Source of the DNA: an uncultured Anaerostipes sp.
GTDB lineage: Bacteria; Bacillota; Clostridia; Lachnospirales; Lachnospiraceae
NCBI GenBank assembly: GCA_900756035.1
Contig: CAAEIR010000284.1
Coordinates: 1 to 22,423 of the forward strand
Length of the DNA: 22,423 nt
Direction of reading: 5' to 3'
Both the position numbers and the translations under genes were made by a program. Below the pieces are notes generated by a model. The model searched no databases. It was not told where the DNA came from and worked only from the letters and a program-made list of their open reading frames with translations. Shown here piece after piece: positions 1 through 7,343 of the stretch (position 1 is the first letter of the stretch; every line of letters begins with the position of its first letter).

Positions 1-33
1 AAGATAGTATATTAAATTTGAAAGGAGCCCCTT

Positions 34-474
34 ATGAAGAGCAAAAAAAGTCTGGAGCAGGGAATCTGCATCCTTTTAATTATTGCACATACATCCTCTG
101 ATCAGTGTGTTACCAGTGAATATTTAAGCCATAGACTTGGTGTATCAGATTCCTATCTGAAAAAAATTACCCGGCTTTTAGTACTGGAAGGACTAATCCA
201 GTCTAATCCCGGAAAGAAGGGCGGATTTACTATGAACCGCAAGCCTGAGAGAATTTCTCTTTATGATATTTTTCATGCAATTGAAGGAAAAGACCCGTTT
301 GTCAATGCAACTGGTTTGGTTGAAAAAGTATTTTTCCATAATCCGGAACTTGCCCATGAAAGAGAAAAAGAAGTTCTGCAGATCTTTGATCACGCAGAAC
401 TCCTTTATAAAGATTATTTAAAAAATTTTACTTTAGATCAGTTTCTGGAAGACATCAGCGACTATTCTGTATGA
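34..474 (+). CDS. Rrf2 family transcriptional regulator
   Basis: A 146-residue protein with the Rrf2-type winged helix-turn-helix. The HTH spans about residues 22-50 and the wing carries the GKKGGF signature near residues 60-66. It is followed by the usual dimerisation helix and a divergent acidic tail. The only cysteines are near residues 12 and 25. The three-cysteine Fe-S cluster of IscR/NsrR-type members (around residues 90-110) is absent, so it is probably a non-Fe-S Rrf2 protein; its ligand is unknown. The start is fixed by AAAGGAG at 21-27, seven bases before the ATG. The gene stands alone and converges on the yfhO-like gene, with the two 3' ends overlapping by 20 bp and no terminator between them. 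Its natural target may lie beyond the left edge of the window. Confidence 0.9.
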   Translation: MKSKKSLEQGICILLIIAHTSSDQCVTSEYLSHRLGVSDSYLKKITRLLVLEGLIQSNPGKKGGFTMNRKPERISLYDIFHAIEGKDPFVNATGLVEKVFFHNPELAHEREKEVLQIFDHAELLYKDYLKNFTLDQFLEDISDYSV

Positions 475-3148
475 AACGGCTGTTTCGTCTCCTATAAACC
501 CAGGTTCCTCCTAAAATCAGCACACTAACGATCGTAAGAATAGCTCCGGCTTTGATTCCCGGAGTCACATAATCAAGCTGCAGGTGATGGCTGCCCTTGG
601 AGAGTTTCAATCCAAGGAACATACCGTTTACTTTTTTCAATTCCACTTTTTCCCCATTATCTTTGGCACTCCATCCTTTGCTGTAAGGAATCGGAATACA
701 TAAAATTTTAGAATCTTTCACTTTTATGTCTCCCGAAAAATGATTTCCTCCATCATACTGAACATTTGTTAAATGTTCATTTTTACGAAGTTTTTTAATT
801 CCCTCATCTTCTGCTGTTTCATTGACTTGTACAACAGAAATTTTCTCAATCTGATAATCCCCTCTGGTCATAAATTTCACTATCAGAGTTTCATCCTTCT
901 TGGAGGCATTTTTCTCCTCCTGAATTTTTAATACATAATCCCTGATTCCTGTGTCATAGGTTGAATTTTTTTGCTGCATTACCCCAGCAAAACTTTTCCC
1001 CTGAAATTCCATATAAATGCCATTATAATTTTTGCCCAGATCCAGCATATATTTCCTGCTTTTATTGCGGACTCCAAATCCCCGAATTCCCTGAAGATAT
1101 AAATAGGAATTCTTTTTTAAATATTGAGAAGGAATTTTCACTTCCAACGGTCTCTGACTCCGTTTTCTTCTCCGGAATGTATAGTTTTTGCCGATATCTA
1201 TCACTTTAGTATAAGTTTCGTCAGAACTCTTTTCAGAATTGTCAGTCTGACCGTCTTCCACCACAGCATATCGAAGCATTGCCTGTTCCTTCTCCAAGGC
1301 ATTTAATTTTTCATATTGGCTTTTTGTTATAAATTGGTCATAAGTATATCCAAAAGGGAGAACTCTCTGATTTTCATAAAGAGTCATTCCACCGATTTTC
1401 TTTACCTGCCGGAATCCTTCCGGTATTTGATTGTTAACACCAGAATTTCCAATAAGATATTTCACACCAAACAGATTTAACAGACCCTGTCTCTGATCCA
1501 GACGCTGGAATTTGAACTTATACTGATAGCCAAGCAGCCCGAACTGCTGCAGAGTTCCAGATACGTTTCCATCTGTAATGCTCCAGTAATTTGATGTACC
1601 CGGAACATGATCAATGAGTCCCCAGTTATTTGCCGTTGCACTGAGAGTATCCGTGCGATACAGATTTTCCGTTTTTCTGTTTTCTACTGTAAGCAGCTTC
1701 ATTTTATTTCCGCACAATGCTTCATATGCCGTTCCTGACAGAAGGTATTCATTTACTGCTTTTGACATACTCCGGGACAGATTCACATATGCTGCCGTAC
1801 CGACAGACAGTGTCAGTAATCCCAACATAACAAAGTGTTTACGATTTCCCTCAGACAAAACAGATATATCATTTACCACAAATATCACTGCAGCTGTAAC
1901 TGCCATCATCACAACAGCAAGTCTTACACCTCTGGTTTCCCCCGCGACAGAGCATCCCGATGCCAATACATATAGGATTGTTCCTACAAGAATTCCAATT
2001 TTCTGAATTCGATTTAAGGAAAGCAACTCAGGATACATCTCCATTACAATCATCCCTGCCAATAAAGCAACTGCAAAAACCCATCGATTCATAGGATACG
2101 AAAACCCATGAAGGATATACGCAAATACTGGGCATATCAAACATATCCCCGCAGTAAGAGCCGCCGCCTGATATCCCCTCTTTTCTTTTTTGTTCTGAAG
2201 AAAGAGTGCAATCACCGCAAAATATGTCAGTGCCACGTAATTTAAAGATGTTCCTCTCACTACATTTTCATATCCGATAGAATGAATGAAAATCCTCATA
2301 TAATACGCTTTGGGATAGAGCAGTATCGTAAAATAATTAACCGCTGACGCATTCCTTGCATTCCCCATAAAGCCCAGAATAACCGGGCACAAAATTACTG
2401 CCGATAATCCTATTCCCAACAGATACCAGCCAGAAAACCTTCCAAGTATCTTGAAAAACCCTTGTTTCTTATAGGAGGGGAATCGAATCAACGCATAAAT
2501 GACTGTAACTGCTGTCAACATATAGAAAAAATAGAAATTGCTCATGGCAGCAACAGTCACTGTTCCCATAAACAAATATGGTTTCTCTTTTCGATAAATT
2601 TTCTCTGTTCCTAAAAAAAGCAACGGAAGATATATCATCGGATTTAGAAAGAATGGATGCCTCAAAGCCGATTTAAACACAAAACCGGAAAACAAGTATA
2701 CAAAGCTCCCAAAAAGGATTCCGTGACTTTCTTTCTTCATGTACCATCCGTAGGAAATAAACGATATTCCAATCAGATACATTCTAAAAATCACTGCAAA
2801 ATCATAAAAATACTCTGCCGTATGCTTATTGGAAAACATATAAATAAGATTGATCGGATCTCCAATCGCGTAATAATTCAATGTCGTCAGAATATCACCG
2901 CCGTACCCAATACTCATATCCCACATCGGGAGAGAAAATTTTCCATGCAGAAAATTCCTCAGGCATTCTCTTAAATATTCTCCCCAATACGCAACTGCAT
3001 TAAAATGTTGCACCAGACCGTCTTTGGAATTCTGTCCCCAGACCAACGATATTCCATTCTTGTAAAATGGATAAAAAACAATCATACAATATACAAAAAA
3101 CAAAATGGAATACACCAAAATGATCTGTCGCTTCGTCGTAATCTTCAT
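455..3148 (-). CDS. yfhO: YfhO family polytopic membrane glycosyltransferase
   Basis: An 897-residue membrane protein. The N-terminal half has about a dozen hydrophobic segments starting at residues 9-28. A large extracytoplasmic region follows (about residues 460-860), then one last membrane segment near the C terminus (about 866-886) and a basic tail. The first outside loop has the DGLVQH motif (Asp43), in the place of the catalytic acid of GT-C enzymes. The C-terminal KGWSAKDNGEKVE and GFLGLKL-like segments resemble the YfhO ending. Known YfhO proteins (B. subtilis, S. aureus, Listeria GtlB) transfer sugar from an undecaprenyl-phosphate carrier to lipoteichoic acid outside the cell. The gene overlaps the preceding GT2 gene by 4 bp (ATGA), which implies coupled translation; GGAG lies 11 bases upstream of its start. 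The sugar and acceptor here are inferred only. Confidence 0.88.
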   Translation of the reverse strand: MKITTKRQIILVYSILFFVYCMIVFYPFYKNGISLVWGQNSKDGLVQHFNAVAYWGEYLRECLRNFLHGKFSLPMWDMSIGYGGDILTTLNYYAIGDPINLIYMFSNKHTAEYFYDFAVIFRMYLIGISFISYGWYMKKESHGILFGSFVYLFSGFVFKSALRHPFFLNPMIYLPLLFLGTEKIYRKEKPYLFMGTVTVAAMSNFYFFYMLTAVTVIYALIRFPSYKKQGFFKILGRFSGWYLLGIGLSAVILCPVILGFMGNARNASAVNYFTILLYPKAYYMRIFIHSIGYENVVRGTSLNYVALTYFAVIALFLQNKKEKRGYQAAALTAGICLICPVFAYILHGFSYPMNRWVFAVALLAGMIVMEMYPELLSLNRIQKIGILVGTILYVLASGCSVAGETRGVRLAVVMMAVTAAVIFVVNDISVLSEGNRKHFVMLGLLTLSVGTAAYVNLSRSMSKAVNEYLLSGTAYEALCGNKMKLLTVENRKTENLYRTDTLSATANNWGLIDHVPGTSNYWSITDGNVSGTLQQFGLLGYQYKFKFQRLDQRQGLLNLFGVKYLIGNSGVNNQIPEGFRQVKKIGGMTLYENQRVLPFGYTYDQFITKSQYEKLNALEKEQAMLRYAVVEDGQTDNSEKSSDETYTKVIDIGKNYTFRRRKRSQRPLEVKIPSQYLKKNSYLYLQGIRGFGVRNKSRKYMLDLGKNYNGIYMEFQGKSFAGVMQQKNSTYDTGIRDYVLKIQEEKNASKKDETLIVKFMTRGDYQIEKISVVQVNETAEDEGIKKLRKNEHLTNVQYDGGNHFSGDIKVKDSKILCIPIPYSKGWSAKDNGEKVELKKVNGMFLGLKLSKGSHHLQLDYVTPGIKAGAILTIVSVLILGGTWVYRRRNSRFIQNSR

Positions 3149-4113
3149 TCTTCACAGTTCTCCTTCCCATCGCACACAGAGTGAGATTCTTCTCCGACCA
3201 AATAAATCGGTCGATGTTTCGTTTCAAGATACGTTTTTGACAGATACATACCAACCACTCCGATTCCAAGGAGCTGAATTCCACTTAAAAAACTGATAAT
3301 ACAAACCATTGAAGGCCATCCCGCAACCGGATCTCCAAAAATGGCTGCCCTGGTTACAACAAAAATCAGAAAAACAAATGCAATCAGACAAACAATCACT
3401 CCCAAAAGAGACACCATCGTAAGAGGTACCGTTGAGAATGCAATGATTCCTTCCATGGCATAACGAAACAGCTTCCAAAAAGACCACTTTGTCTCTCCGG
3501 CCGCACGTTCTACATTCTCATATTCCAACCATTTTGTTTGAAATCCTACCCAGCCAAAAATCCCCTTTGTAAACCTGTTATATTCTTTCATGGACAAAAT
3601 CGCATCCACCATATTTCGCCTCATCATACGAAAATCTCTTGCCCCATCCACAATATTCGCATCTGAAATTTCATTAATAATATGATAAAATTTTCTTGCA
3701 AAAAAGGACCGGAGGATCGGTTCCCCTTTTCTCGTGACACGTCTTGTCGCCACGCTGTCGTACCCTTCCTCTTCAATGCATCGGACCATTTCCGGGATTA
3801 AAGAAGGCGGATCCTGAAGATCCGCATCCATAGTTACTGCATAATCTCCTCTGGCACGTTGAAATCCCGCATAAATCGCTGCCTCTTTTCCAAAATTCCT
3901 CGAAAAAGAAATATAACGCACTCTGCTGTCACAAGCACTCAGCCTCTTAATTACGTCCAATGTCCTGTCCTGACTTCCATCGTCTATGAAAATCAGCTCA
4001 AAAGATAATTTGTCTTCCTCATCTTTCATAATCTTTTGCATAGCCTCATAATAAAGAGGAAGTACCTGTTCTTCATTAAAACATGGCACAATACAACTAC
4101 ATAACTTGTTCAT
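3145..4113 (-). CDS. GT2 polyprenyl-phosphate glycosyltransferase (CsbB/GtrB-like)
   Basis: A 322-residue GT2 enzyme. The nucleotide-sugar site begins with the VPCFNEE segment (about residues 9-15), followed by FIDDGSQD (42-49), SRNFGKEAA (71-79) and the DXD-containing MDADLQDPP (95-103). Two C-terminal membrane hairpin helices lie at about 229-256 and 266-291. This is the layout of CsbB, YkcC and GtrB, which load a sugar from a UDP-sugar onto undecaprenyl phosphate at the inner face of the membrane. It is first in a two-gene operon with the yfhO-like gene. A flippase of the GtcA type, the usual third partner, is not in the window. The start is an ATG preceded by a GGGTGG-type site nine bases away. 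The donor sugar cannot be read from the sequence. Confidence 0.9.
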   Translation of the reverse strand: MNKLCSCIVPCFNEEQVLPLYYEAMQKIMKDEEDKLSFELIFIDDGSQDRTLDVIKRLSACDSRVRYISFSRNFGKEAAIYAGFQRARGDYAVTMDADLQDPPSLIPEMVRCIEEEGYDSVATRRVTRKGEPILRSFFARKFYHIINEISDANIVDGARDFRMMRRNMVDAILSMKEYNRFTKGIFGWVGFQTKWLEYENVERAAGETKWSFWKLFRYAMEGIIAFSTVPLTMVSLLGVIVCLIAFVFLIFVVTRAAIFGDPVAGWPSMVCIISFLSGIQLLGIGVVGMYLSKTYLETKHRPIYLVGEESHSVCDGKENCEE

Positions 4114-4186
4114 AAAAAAAATCCACCCTCTTCTGTAACATAATTATGTTTTCACTATAATTTTAAATTTTCTATATTCTCTAGTT

Positions 4187-4215
4187 AGTATAGCATATTT
4201 TTTATATCTTGTGCC
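4187..4215 (-). promoter_or_regulatory. Putative promoter of the GT2-yfhO operon
   Basis: On the minus strand there is an extended -10, TGC followed by TATACT (4187-4195), with a weak GGCACA at the -35 position 17 bases upstream. The predicted start is near 4180, giving a leader of about 65 bases before the GT2 ATG. The rest of 4114-4223 is very A/T rich and shows nothing else clear. Confidence 0.45.
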
Positions 4216-4223
4216 ACTTTTTG

Positions 4224-4979
4224 CTATATATTTTTACTATAAGAACTTTCAACCGCACCGATCAGTTTCTGAATTTTTTCATAATCTGCCATCTCATAAC
4301 TCTGCTCCAGATCTTTGTCATAAACTGCATAGGTTACTTTCTCTCCTACAGTTGTCACATCGTTCCCCCAGCCCTTGCAAGAACTGTGAATCTGAGTAAT
4401 GCCCGTTTCATCCATGATCTTCTTAGCATTCGTTTCATTCACTCCGCACCCGGCAAGCAGTTCAATCTTATTCCCATAACTTTCCTGCAGCTCTCTCAAA
4501 AGCGGTATTCCCTGTTCTGCTGTCTCTTCCTGTCCGCTTGTCAAAACCCTGTCTACTCCCAGGCTAATCAACTGTTCCATCGCACGATGCGGATCCTTTA
4601 CGCAATCGAATGCTCTGTGAAAGACCGCCTTTCTTCCTTCTCCGTGAATACACTGAACAAACTCTTCTGTTTTTCTCTCATCAATCGTCTGATCTTCTTT
4701 TAAAAATCCAAACACAATGGCATCTGTACCATAAGCCAACAGAAGTTTCATATCTTCCACCATCTGTTCAAACTGATAATCGGTATAACAAAATCCGGCT
4801 GCCCGGGCACGCACCATGGAAGCTACTTCAAGATCTGTATACTGCTTTGTCATAATCAGGCTGCCAAGAGAAGGAGTCAGACCTCCAAGACTTAATGCAC
4901 TGTTTAATTCAATTCTCTGTATCCCACACTCATGGGCAATCATTGCATCTTCAAAACTTCCGCAGCATATTTCTAACAT
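4224..4979 (-). CDS. cutC: CutC family protein
   Basis: A CutC-family TIM-barrel protein, 251 residues from the chosen start. Family segments include MLEICCGS at the N terminus, ELNSALSLGGLTPS, the MVRARAAGF segment (the MIRPRGGDF position of the family, with Ala-Ala for Gly-Gly), AVFHRAFD, VLTSG and a LLAGCGV segment. The reading frame is open upstream to 5042, but the start at 4979 is better: it has GGAGG eight bases upstream, it matches the family N terminus, and the predicted promoter starts transcription near 5007, inside the longer frame. CutC was named for copper tolerance, but in E. coli that phenotype has been attributed to an sRNA overlapping the gene, so the biochemical role is uncertain. 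It is transcribed alone, between lysA and the GT2 operon. Confidence 0.88.
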   Translation of the reverse strand: MLEICCGSFEDAMIAHECGIQRIELNSALSLGGLTPSLGSLIMTKQYTDLEVASMVRARAAGFCYTDYQFEQMVEDMKLLLAYGTDAIVFGFLKEDQTIDERKTEEFVQCIHGEGRKAVFHRAFDCVKDPHRAMEQLISLGVDRVLTSGQEETAEQGIPLLRELQESYGNKIELLAGCGVNETNAKKIMDETGITQIHSSCKGWGNDVTTVGEKVTYAVYDKDLEQSYEMADYEKIQKLIGAVESSYSKNI

Positions 4980-5013
4980 ATTTCTATCCTCCAATTCTTT
5001 TTGTATTCTATTT

Positions 5014-5042
5014 ATTGTAACAAGTTCCCCATCAAAAGGCAA
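5014..5042 (-). promoter_or_regulatory. Putative cutC promoter
   Basis: Minus strand: -35 TTGCCT (5037-5042), 17-base spacer, -10 TACAAT (5014-5019). The -35 box begins in the last two bases of the lysA terminator stem. The predicted start near 5007 leaves about 28 bases before the cutC ATG at 4979. Confidence 0.55.
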
Positions 5043-5080
5043 AGCTGCGCACAGATAAATTTTTCATCTGTACACAGCTT
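5034..5080 (-). terminator. Intrinsic terminator of the trmB-lysA operon
   Basis: The arms at 5042-5056 and 5066-5080 pair over 15 bp without mismatch when read as minus-strand RNA, with two G-U pairs and a 9-base loop. On the plus strand the same two positions would be C-A mismatches, so the hairpin is specific for minus-strand transcripts. A short U-rich run (UGCCUUUUG) follows. It lies about 60 bases after the lysA stop codon. Confidence 0.75.
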
Positions 5081-5141
5081 CTTTATCAGCGAATTTTCAT
5101 CATATTTCATCGCCGAGTATACATTAAACTCTATTTTCTTT

Positions 5142-6392
5142 TTAGAAATTAAAACCTCTTAAAGTTGCGAAGTAATCTTCCGGTGTCTCAGCACGACGAA
5201 TCATCTCTGTTGTTCCATCTTCTTTTAAGAGAATTTCTGCTGATTTTAATTTTCCATTATAATTATATCCCATTGCAAATCCATGGGCTCCGGTATCATG
5301 AATCACCAAAAGATCTCCTCTATCAATTTTAGGAAGTTTGCGGTCAATGGCAAACTTATCATTATTTTCACAGAGAGAACCTGTAATATCATAAACCTGA
5401 TCTGCCGGCTGATCTTCTTTTCCCATCACGGTAATGTGATGATATGCTCCATACATTGCCGGACGCATCAGATTGACAGCACAGGCATCAACACCAACAT
5501 ACTCTTTGTGTGTATGTTTTTCGTGAATTGCCTTTGTCACAAGGTGACCGTTTGGAGCCAGCATATAACGTCCAAGTTCTGTAAAGATCTTCACATCTCC
5601 CATTCCTGCCGGAACTAAGACTTCATCAAATGCCTTGTGTACTCCCTCTCCAATTACGGCAATATCATTTCCCTCCTGATCCGGAAGATAAGGAACTCCG
5701 ACACCTCCGGATAAGTTAATAAATCCGATATGCACACCGACTTTTTCTTTCAGCTCTACTGCCAACTCAAATAACTGCTTAGCCAATGTCGGATAATATT
5801 CATTTGTTACAGTGTTGCTTGCCAGGAAAGAATGGATTCCGAACTCTTTTACCCCAAGTTCTTTTAACTGAGCAAATGCATCAAACATCTGCTCGGTAGT
5901 CATTCCGTATTTTGCATCTCCCGGATTATCCATAATGTCAGTTCCCAAAGCAAACACTCCACCTGGATTATAACGGCAGGAAATCTTCTCAGGAATCCCT
6001 GCAGTTTCTTTTAAAAACTCAATGTGTGTAATATCATCTAAATTGATCGTTGCACCGAGCTGTTTTGCTAAAACAAATTCTTCTGCCGGTGTGTCATTAG
6101 ATGAAAACATAATTTCATCACCAGAAAATCCACATTTATCTGACATCATCAACTCTGTAAGAGAAGAACAGTCTGTACCACAGCCTTCTTCTTTTAAAAT
6201 CTTTAAAATCGTCGGATTAGGAGTTGCCTTTACTGCAAAATATTCTTTAAATCCCTTATTCCATGAGAATGCTTTATAAAGTCCTCTTGCTGTCTCACGA
6301 ATACCTTTTTCATCATATAAATGAAATGGTGTCGGATATTTTTTTACTATTTCGTCTAACTGTTCTTTTGTCACAAATGGTACTTTTGCCAT
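5142..6392 (-). CDS. lysA: Diaminopimelate decarboxylase-type PLP enzyme
   Basis: A 416-residue fold-type III PLP enzyme, expected to decarboxylate meso-diaminopimelate to L-lysine in the cytosol. Lys55 in YFAVKATPNP is the predicted Schiff-base lysine. INLSGGVGV (225-233) and TELGR (271-275) are phosphate-binding segments. DACAVNLMRPAMYGAYH (302-318), with Cys341-Glu342 in GSLCENND, matches the substrate-side motifs. The usual HxHIGS segment is replaced by GIHSFLASNT (185-194), so this belongs to a divergent subfamily that I recall as common in Lachnospiraceae and annotated as LysA. The gene begins one base after the TrmB-like gene, with an AAAGGAA site inside that gene's 3' end, so the two are co-transcribed. 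A related amino acid decarboxylase cannot be excluded. Confidence 0.85.
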   Translation of the reverse strand: MAKVPFVTKEQLDEIVKKYPTPFHLYDEKGIRETARGLYKAFSWNKGFKEYFAVKATPNPTILKILKEEGCGTDCSSLTELMMSDKCGFSGDEIMFSSNDTPAEEFVLAKQLGATINLDDITHIEFLKETAGIPEKISCRYNPGGVFALGTDIMDNPGDAKYGMTTEQMFDAFAQLKELGVKEFGIHSFLASNTVTNEYYPTLAKQLFELAVELKEKVGVHIGFINLSGGVGVPYLPDQEGNDIAVIGEGVHKAFDEVLVPAGMGDVKIFTELGRYMLAPNGHLVTKAIHEKHTHKEYVGVDACAVNLMRPAMYGAYHHITVMGKEDQPADQVYDITGSLCENNDKFAIDRKLPKIDRGDLLVIHDTGAHGFAMGYNYNGKLKSAEILLKEDGTTEMIRRAETPEDYFATLRGFNF

Positions 6393-6393
6393 G

Positions 6394-7113
6394 CTATTTT
6401 ATTCCTTTCTTCTTTTCGGTTTTCTCTTGTTCCATATCAAGCAGTCTGATCTCATTTGCCAGCGCATCCTTGAACACTTCTACAAGATTGTTATTGCTGG
6501 AATACAGACTCGTTGCCTCATAATGATTCGAAATTGCTCCTGTAAGTACATCTTTTGAATCCGTAATCAACCGGATCTGCTCCCTCTTACAAGTCGTCAG
6601 ATAAATAGATGCCCCGGGCATCTCAAAGGGTTCATTAGTAATAATAACAACCTTTTTCTTTTCTCGGATCATCTGTTCTAAATACGTCCGAAACATCTCC
6701 AGCCGATCATTATAAATGGAAATATATGCCCGTTCCTCAGCATGAATCAACATATCAATAATCTTATCACAGATATGTTCTTCTCCCTTAATCGTCAGAT
6801 ATCCACCTTCACTTTTACGTTTTGACGGCATCTCTGATAACAGCTTTCTTTTTTGATTCTCCATATGACGAATCTTATTGCTGCAAAATTCTTCTACGGC
6901 AACCGGTGTGTACCGCACGGTATCTTCTTCCTGCATATATGCCGCACCCTTTTCCACCAGTCCTGCCAGAGCACTGTAGGCGTTCGATCTGGAAATTCCG
7001 CTTCGTTTTGCAGCTTCGTATCCATTCAAACTTCCTTCCAGCATCAGGAGAATATATAAACTTGCTTCATGTCGGGTCAGTCCAAATTCCATTAAGCGCT
7101 CTATATTATCCAT
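6394..7113 (-). CDS. TrmB-like transcriptional regulator
   Basis: A 239-residue protein. The N-terminal winged helix (about residues 1-75) has a GYEAAKRSGISRSNAYSAL recognition segment, typical of TrmB-family regulators. A lysine-rich coiled linker follows (about 80-100). The C-terminal effector domain (about 104-235) has YLTIKGEEHI and YISIYNDRL segments resembling the PLD-like fold of TrmB proteins. The start has GAGGTG eight bases upstream. It is the first gene of a two-gene operon with lysA. A palindrome at 7128-7141 lies on its predicted start of transcription, which suggests autoregulation and control of lysA. Known TrmB proteins often sense sugars; a ligand linked to lysine or cell-wall supply is only inferred from the neighbour. 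Confidence 0.82.
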   Translation of the reverse strand: MDNIERLMEFGLTRHEASLYILLMLEGSLNGYEAAKRSGISRSNAYSALAGLVEKGAAYMQEEDTVRYTPVAVEEFCSNKIRHMENQKRKLLSEMPSKRKSEGGYLTIKGEEHICDKIIDMLIHAEERAYISIYNDRLEMFRTYLEQMIREKKKVVIITNEPFEMPGASIYLTTCKREQIRLITDSKDVLTGAISNHYEATSLYSSNNNLVEVFKDALANEIRLLDMEQEKTEKKKGIK

Positions 7114-7127
7114 CGCATCACCTCGTG

Positions 7128-7141
7128 TTCCTATCTAGGAA
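7128..7141. promoter_or_regulatory. Palindromic operator candidate, trmB-lysA
   Basis: TTCCTA-TC-TAGGAA is a perfect 6-bp inverted repeat with a two-base centre. It lies immediately downstream of the -10 box TATAGT, over the predicted transcription start and before the ribosome binding site. That is a classic repressor position. The TrmB-like protein is the natural candidate to bind it. Confidence 0.5.
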
Positions 7142-7142
7142 T

Positions 7143-7171
7143 ACTATAGTAAAAATAAAAAAGAATGTCAA
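7143..7171 (-). promoter_or_regulatory. Proximal promoter of trmB-lysA (P2)
   Basis: Minus strand: -35 TTGACA (7166-7171, perfect consensus), 17-base spacer, -10 TATAGT (7143-7148, 5 of 6). The predicted start is near 7136. The -35 box overlaps the 3' arm of the terminator hairpin at 7158-7192. Confidence 0.7.
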
Positions 7172-7192
7172 GAGATTCCTGACATTCTTTTT
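7151..7192 (-). terminator. Intrinsic terminator before trmB
   Basis: A perfect 13-bp inverted repeat: 7158-7170 (AAAAAGAATGTCA) pairs with 7180-7192, with a 9-base loop. On the minus strand it is followed by a U-rich run (7151-7162). On the plus strand it also ends in five T. No coding gene ends close by: fba already has a terminator at 7275-7322. This hairpin therefore probably ends a short transcript or attenuates a leader. Confidence 0.65.
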
Positions 7193-7257
7193 GTGTCTCC
7201 TGCATGCTATAAAGTAATAATTCTATTCGCTTTAAATCTCTTTTTTATCCTTATAGG
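7151..7257 (-). ncRNA. Predicted short transcript or attenuated leader
   Basis: The segment between promoter P1 (7264-7293) and the terminator at 7158-7192 would give an RNA of about 105 bases with no convincing reading frame. An AAGAGATT stretch in this RNA (7235-7242) is complementary to AATCTCTT in the terminator loop (7170-7177), giving 8 pairs. The RNA could be a small RNA or an attenuated leader of trmB-lysA. It is predicted from signals alone, and it does not look like a lysine riboswitch. Confidence 0.3.
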
Positions 7258-7263
7258 TATACC

Positions 7264-7293
7264 AGTATAGCATAAAACAGCTCCGCCAGTCAA
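7264..7293 (-). promoter_or_regulatory. Promoter embedded in the fba terminator (P1)
   Basis: Minus strand: -35 TTGACT (7288-7293, 5 of 6), 18-base spacer, -10 TATACT (7264-7269, 5 of 6) with an extended TGC (7270-7272). The -35 box is inside the loop of the fba terminator hairpin. The predicted start is near 7257. Confidence 0.5.
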
Positions 7294-7322
7294 TCTTTAT
7301 GATTGCACCGGCGGAGCTGTTT
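7275..7322 (-). terminator. fba terminator
   Basis: A perfect 13-bp stem: 7275-7287 (AAACAGCTCCGCC) pairs with 7310-7322, and an inner CAATC/GATTG pairing extends it. It lies 21 bases after the fba stop. The trailing U run is short (UUUU counting the stem end). Confidence 0.75.
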
Positions 7323-7343
7323 AGCTTTTTCGAACTAACTATC

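Noticed and set aside
4205..4215. Sigma-54-like TGGCAC before the GT2 gene
   Set aside because: The matching -12 element (TTGC) is missing at the required spacing, and an extended -10 for the main sigma factor fits better.
4209..4703. Plus-strand open frame opposite cutC
   Set aside because: It has no ribosome site, a low-complexity Phe/Leu/Ser-rich product, and lies fully antisense to a well-supported gene.
7155..7180. Tiny leader peptide (MSGIS) inside the terminator before trmB
   Set aside because: It has five codons, the GGAG is about 11 bases away, it carries no run of control codons, and it most likely arises by chance.
7151..7257. Lysine riboswitch upstream of trmB-lysA
   Set aside because: The leader is only about 105 bases, far shorter than the roughly 170-base L box, and I see none of its multi-helix junction.
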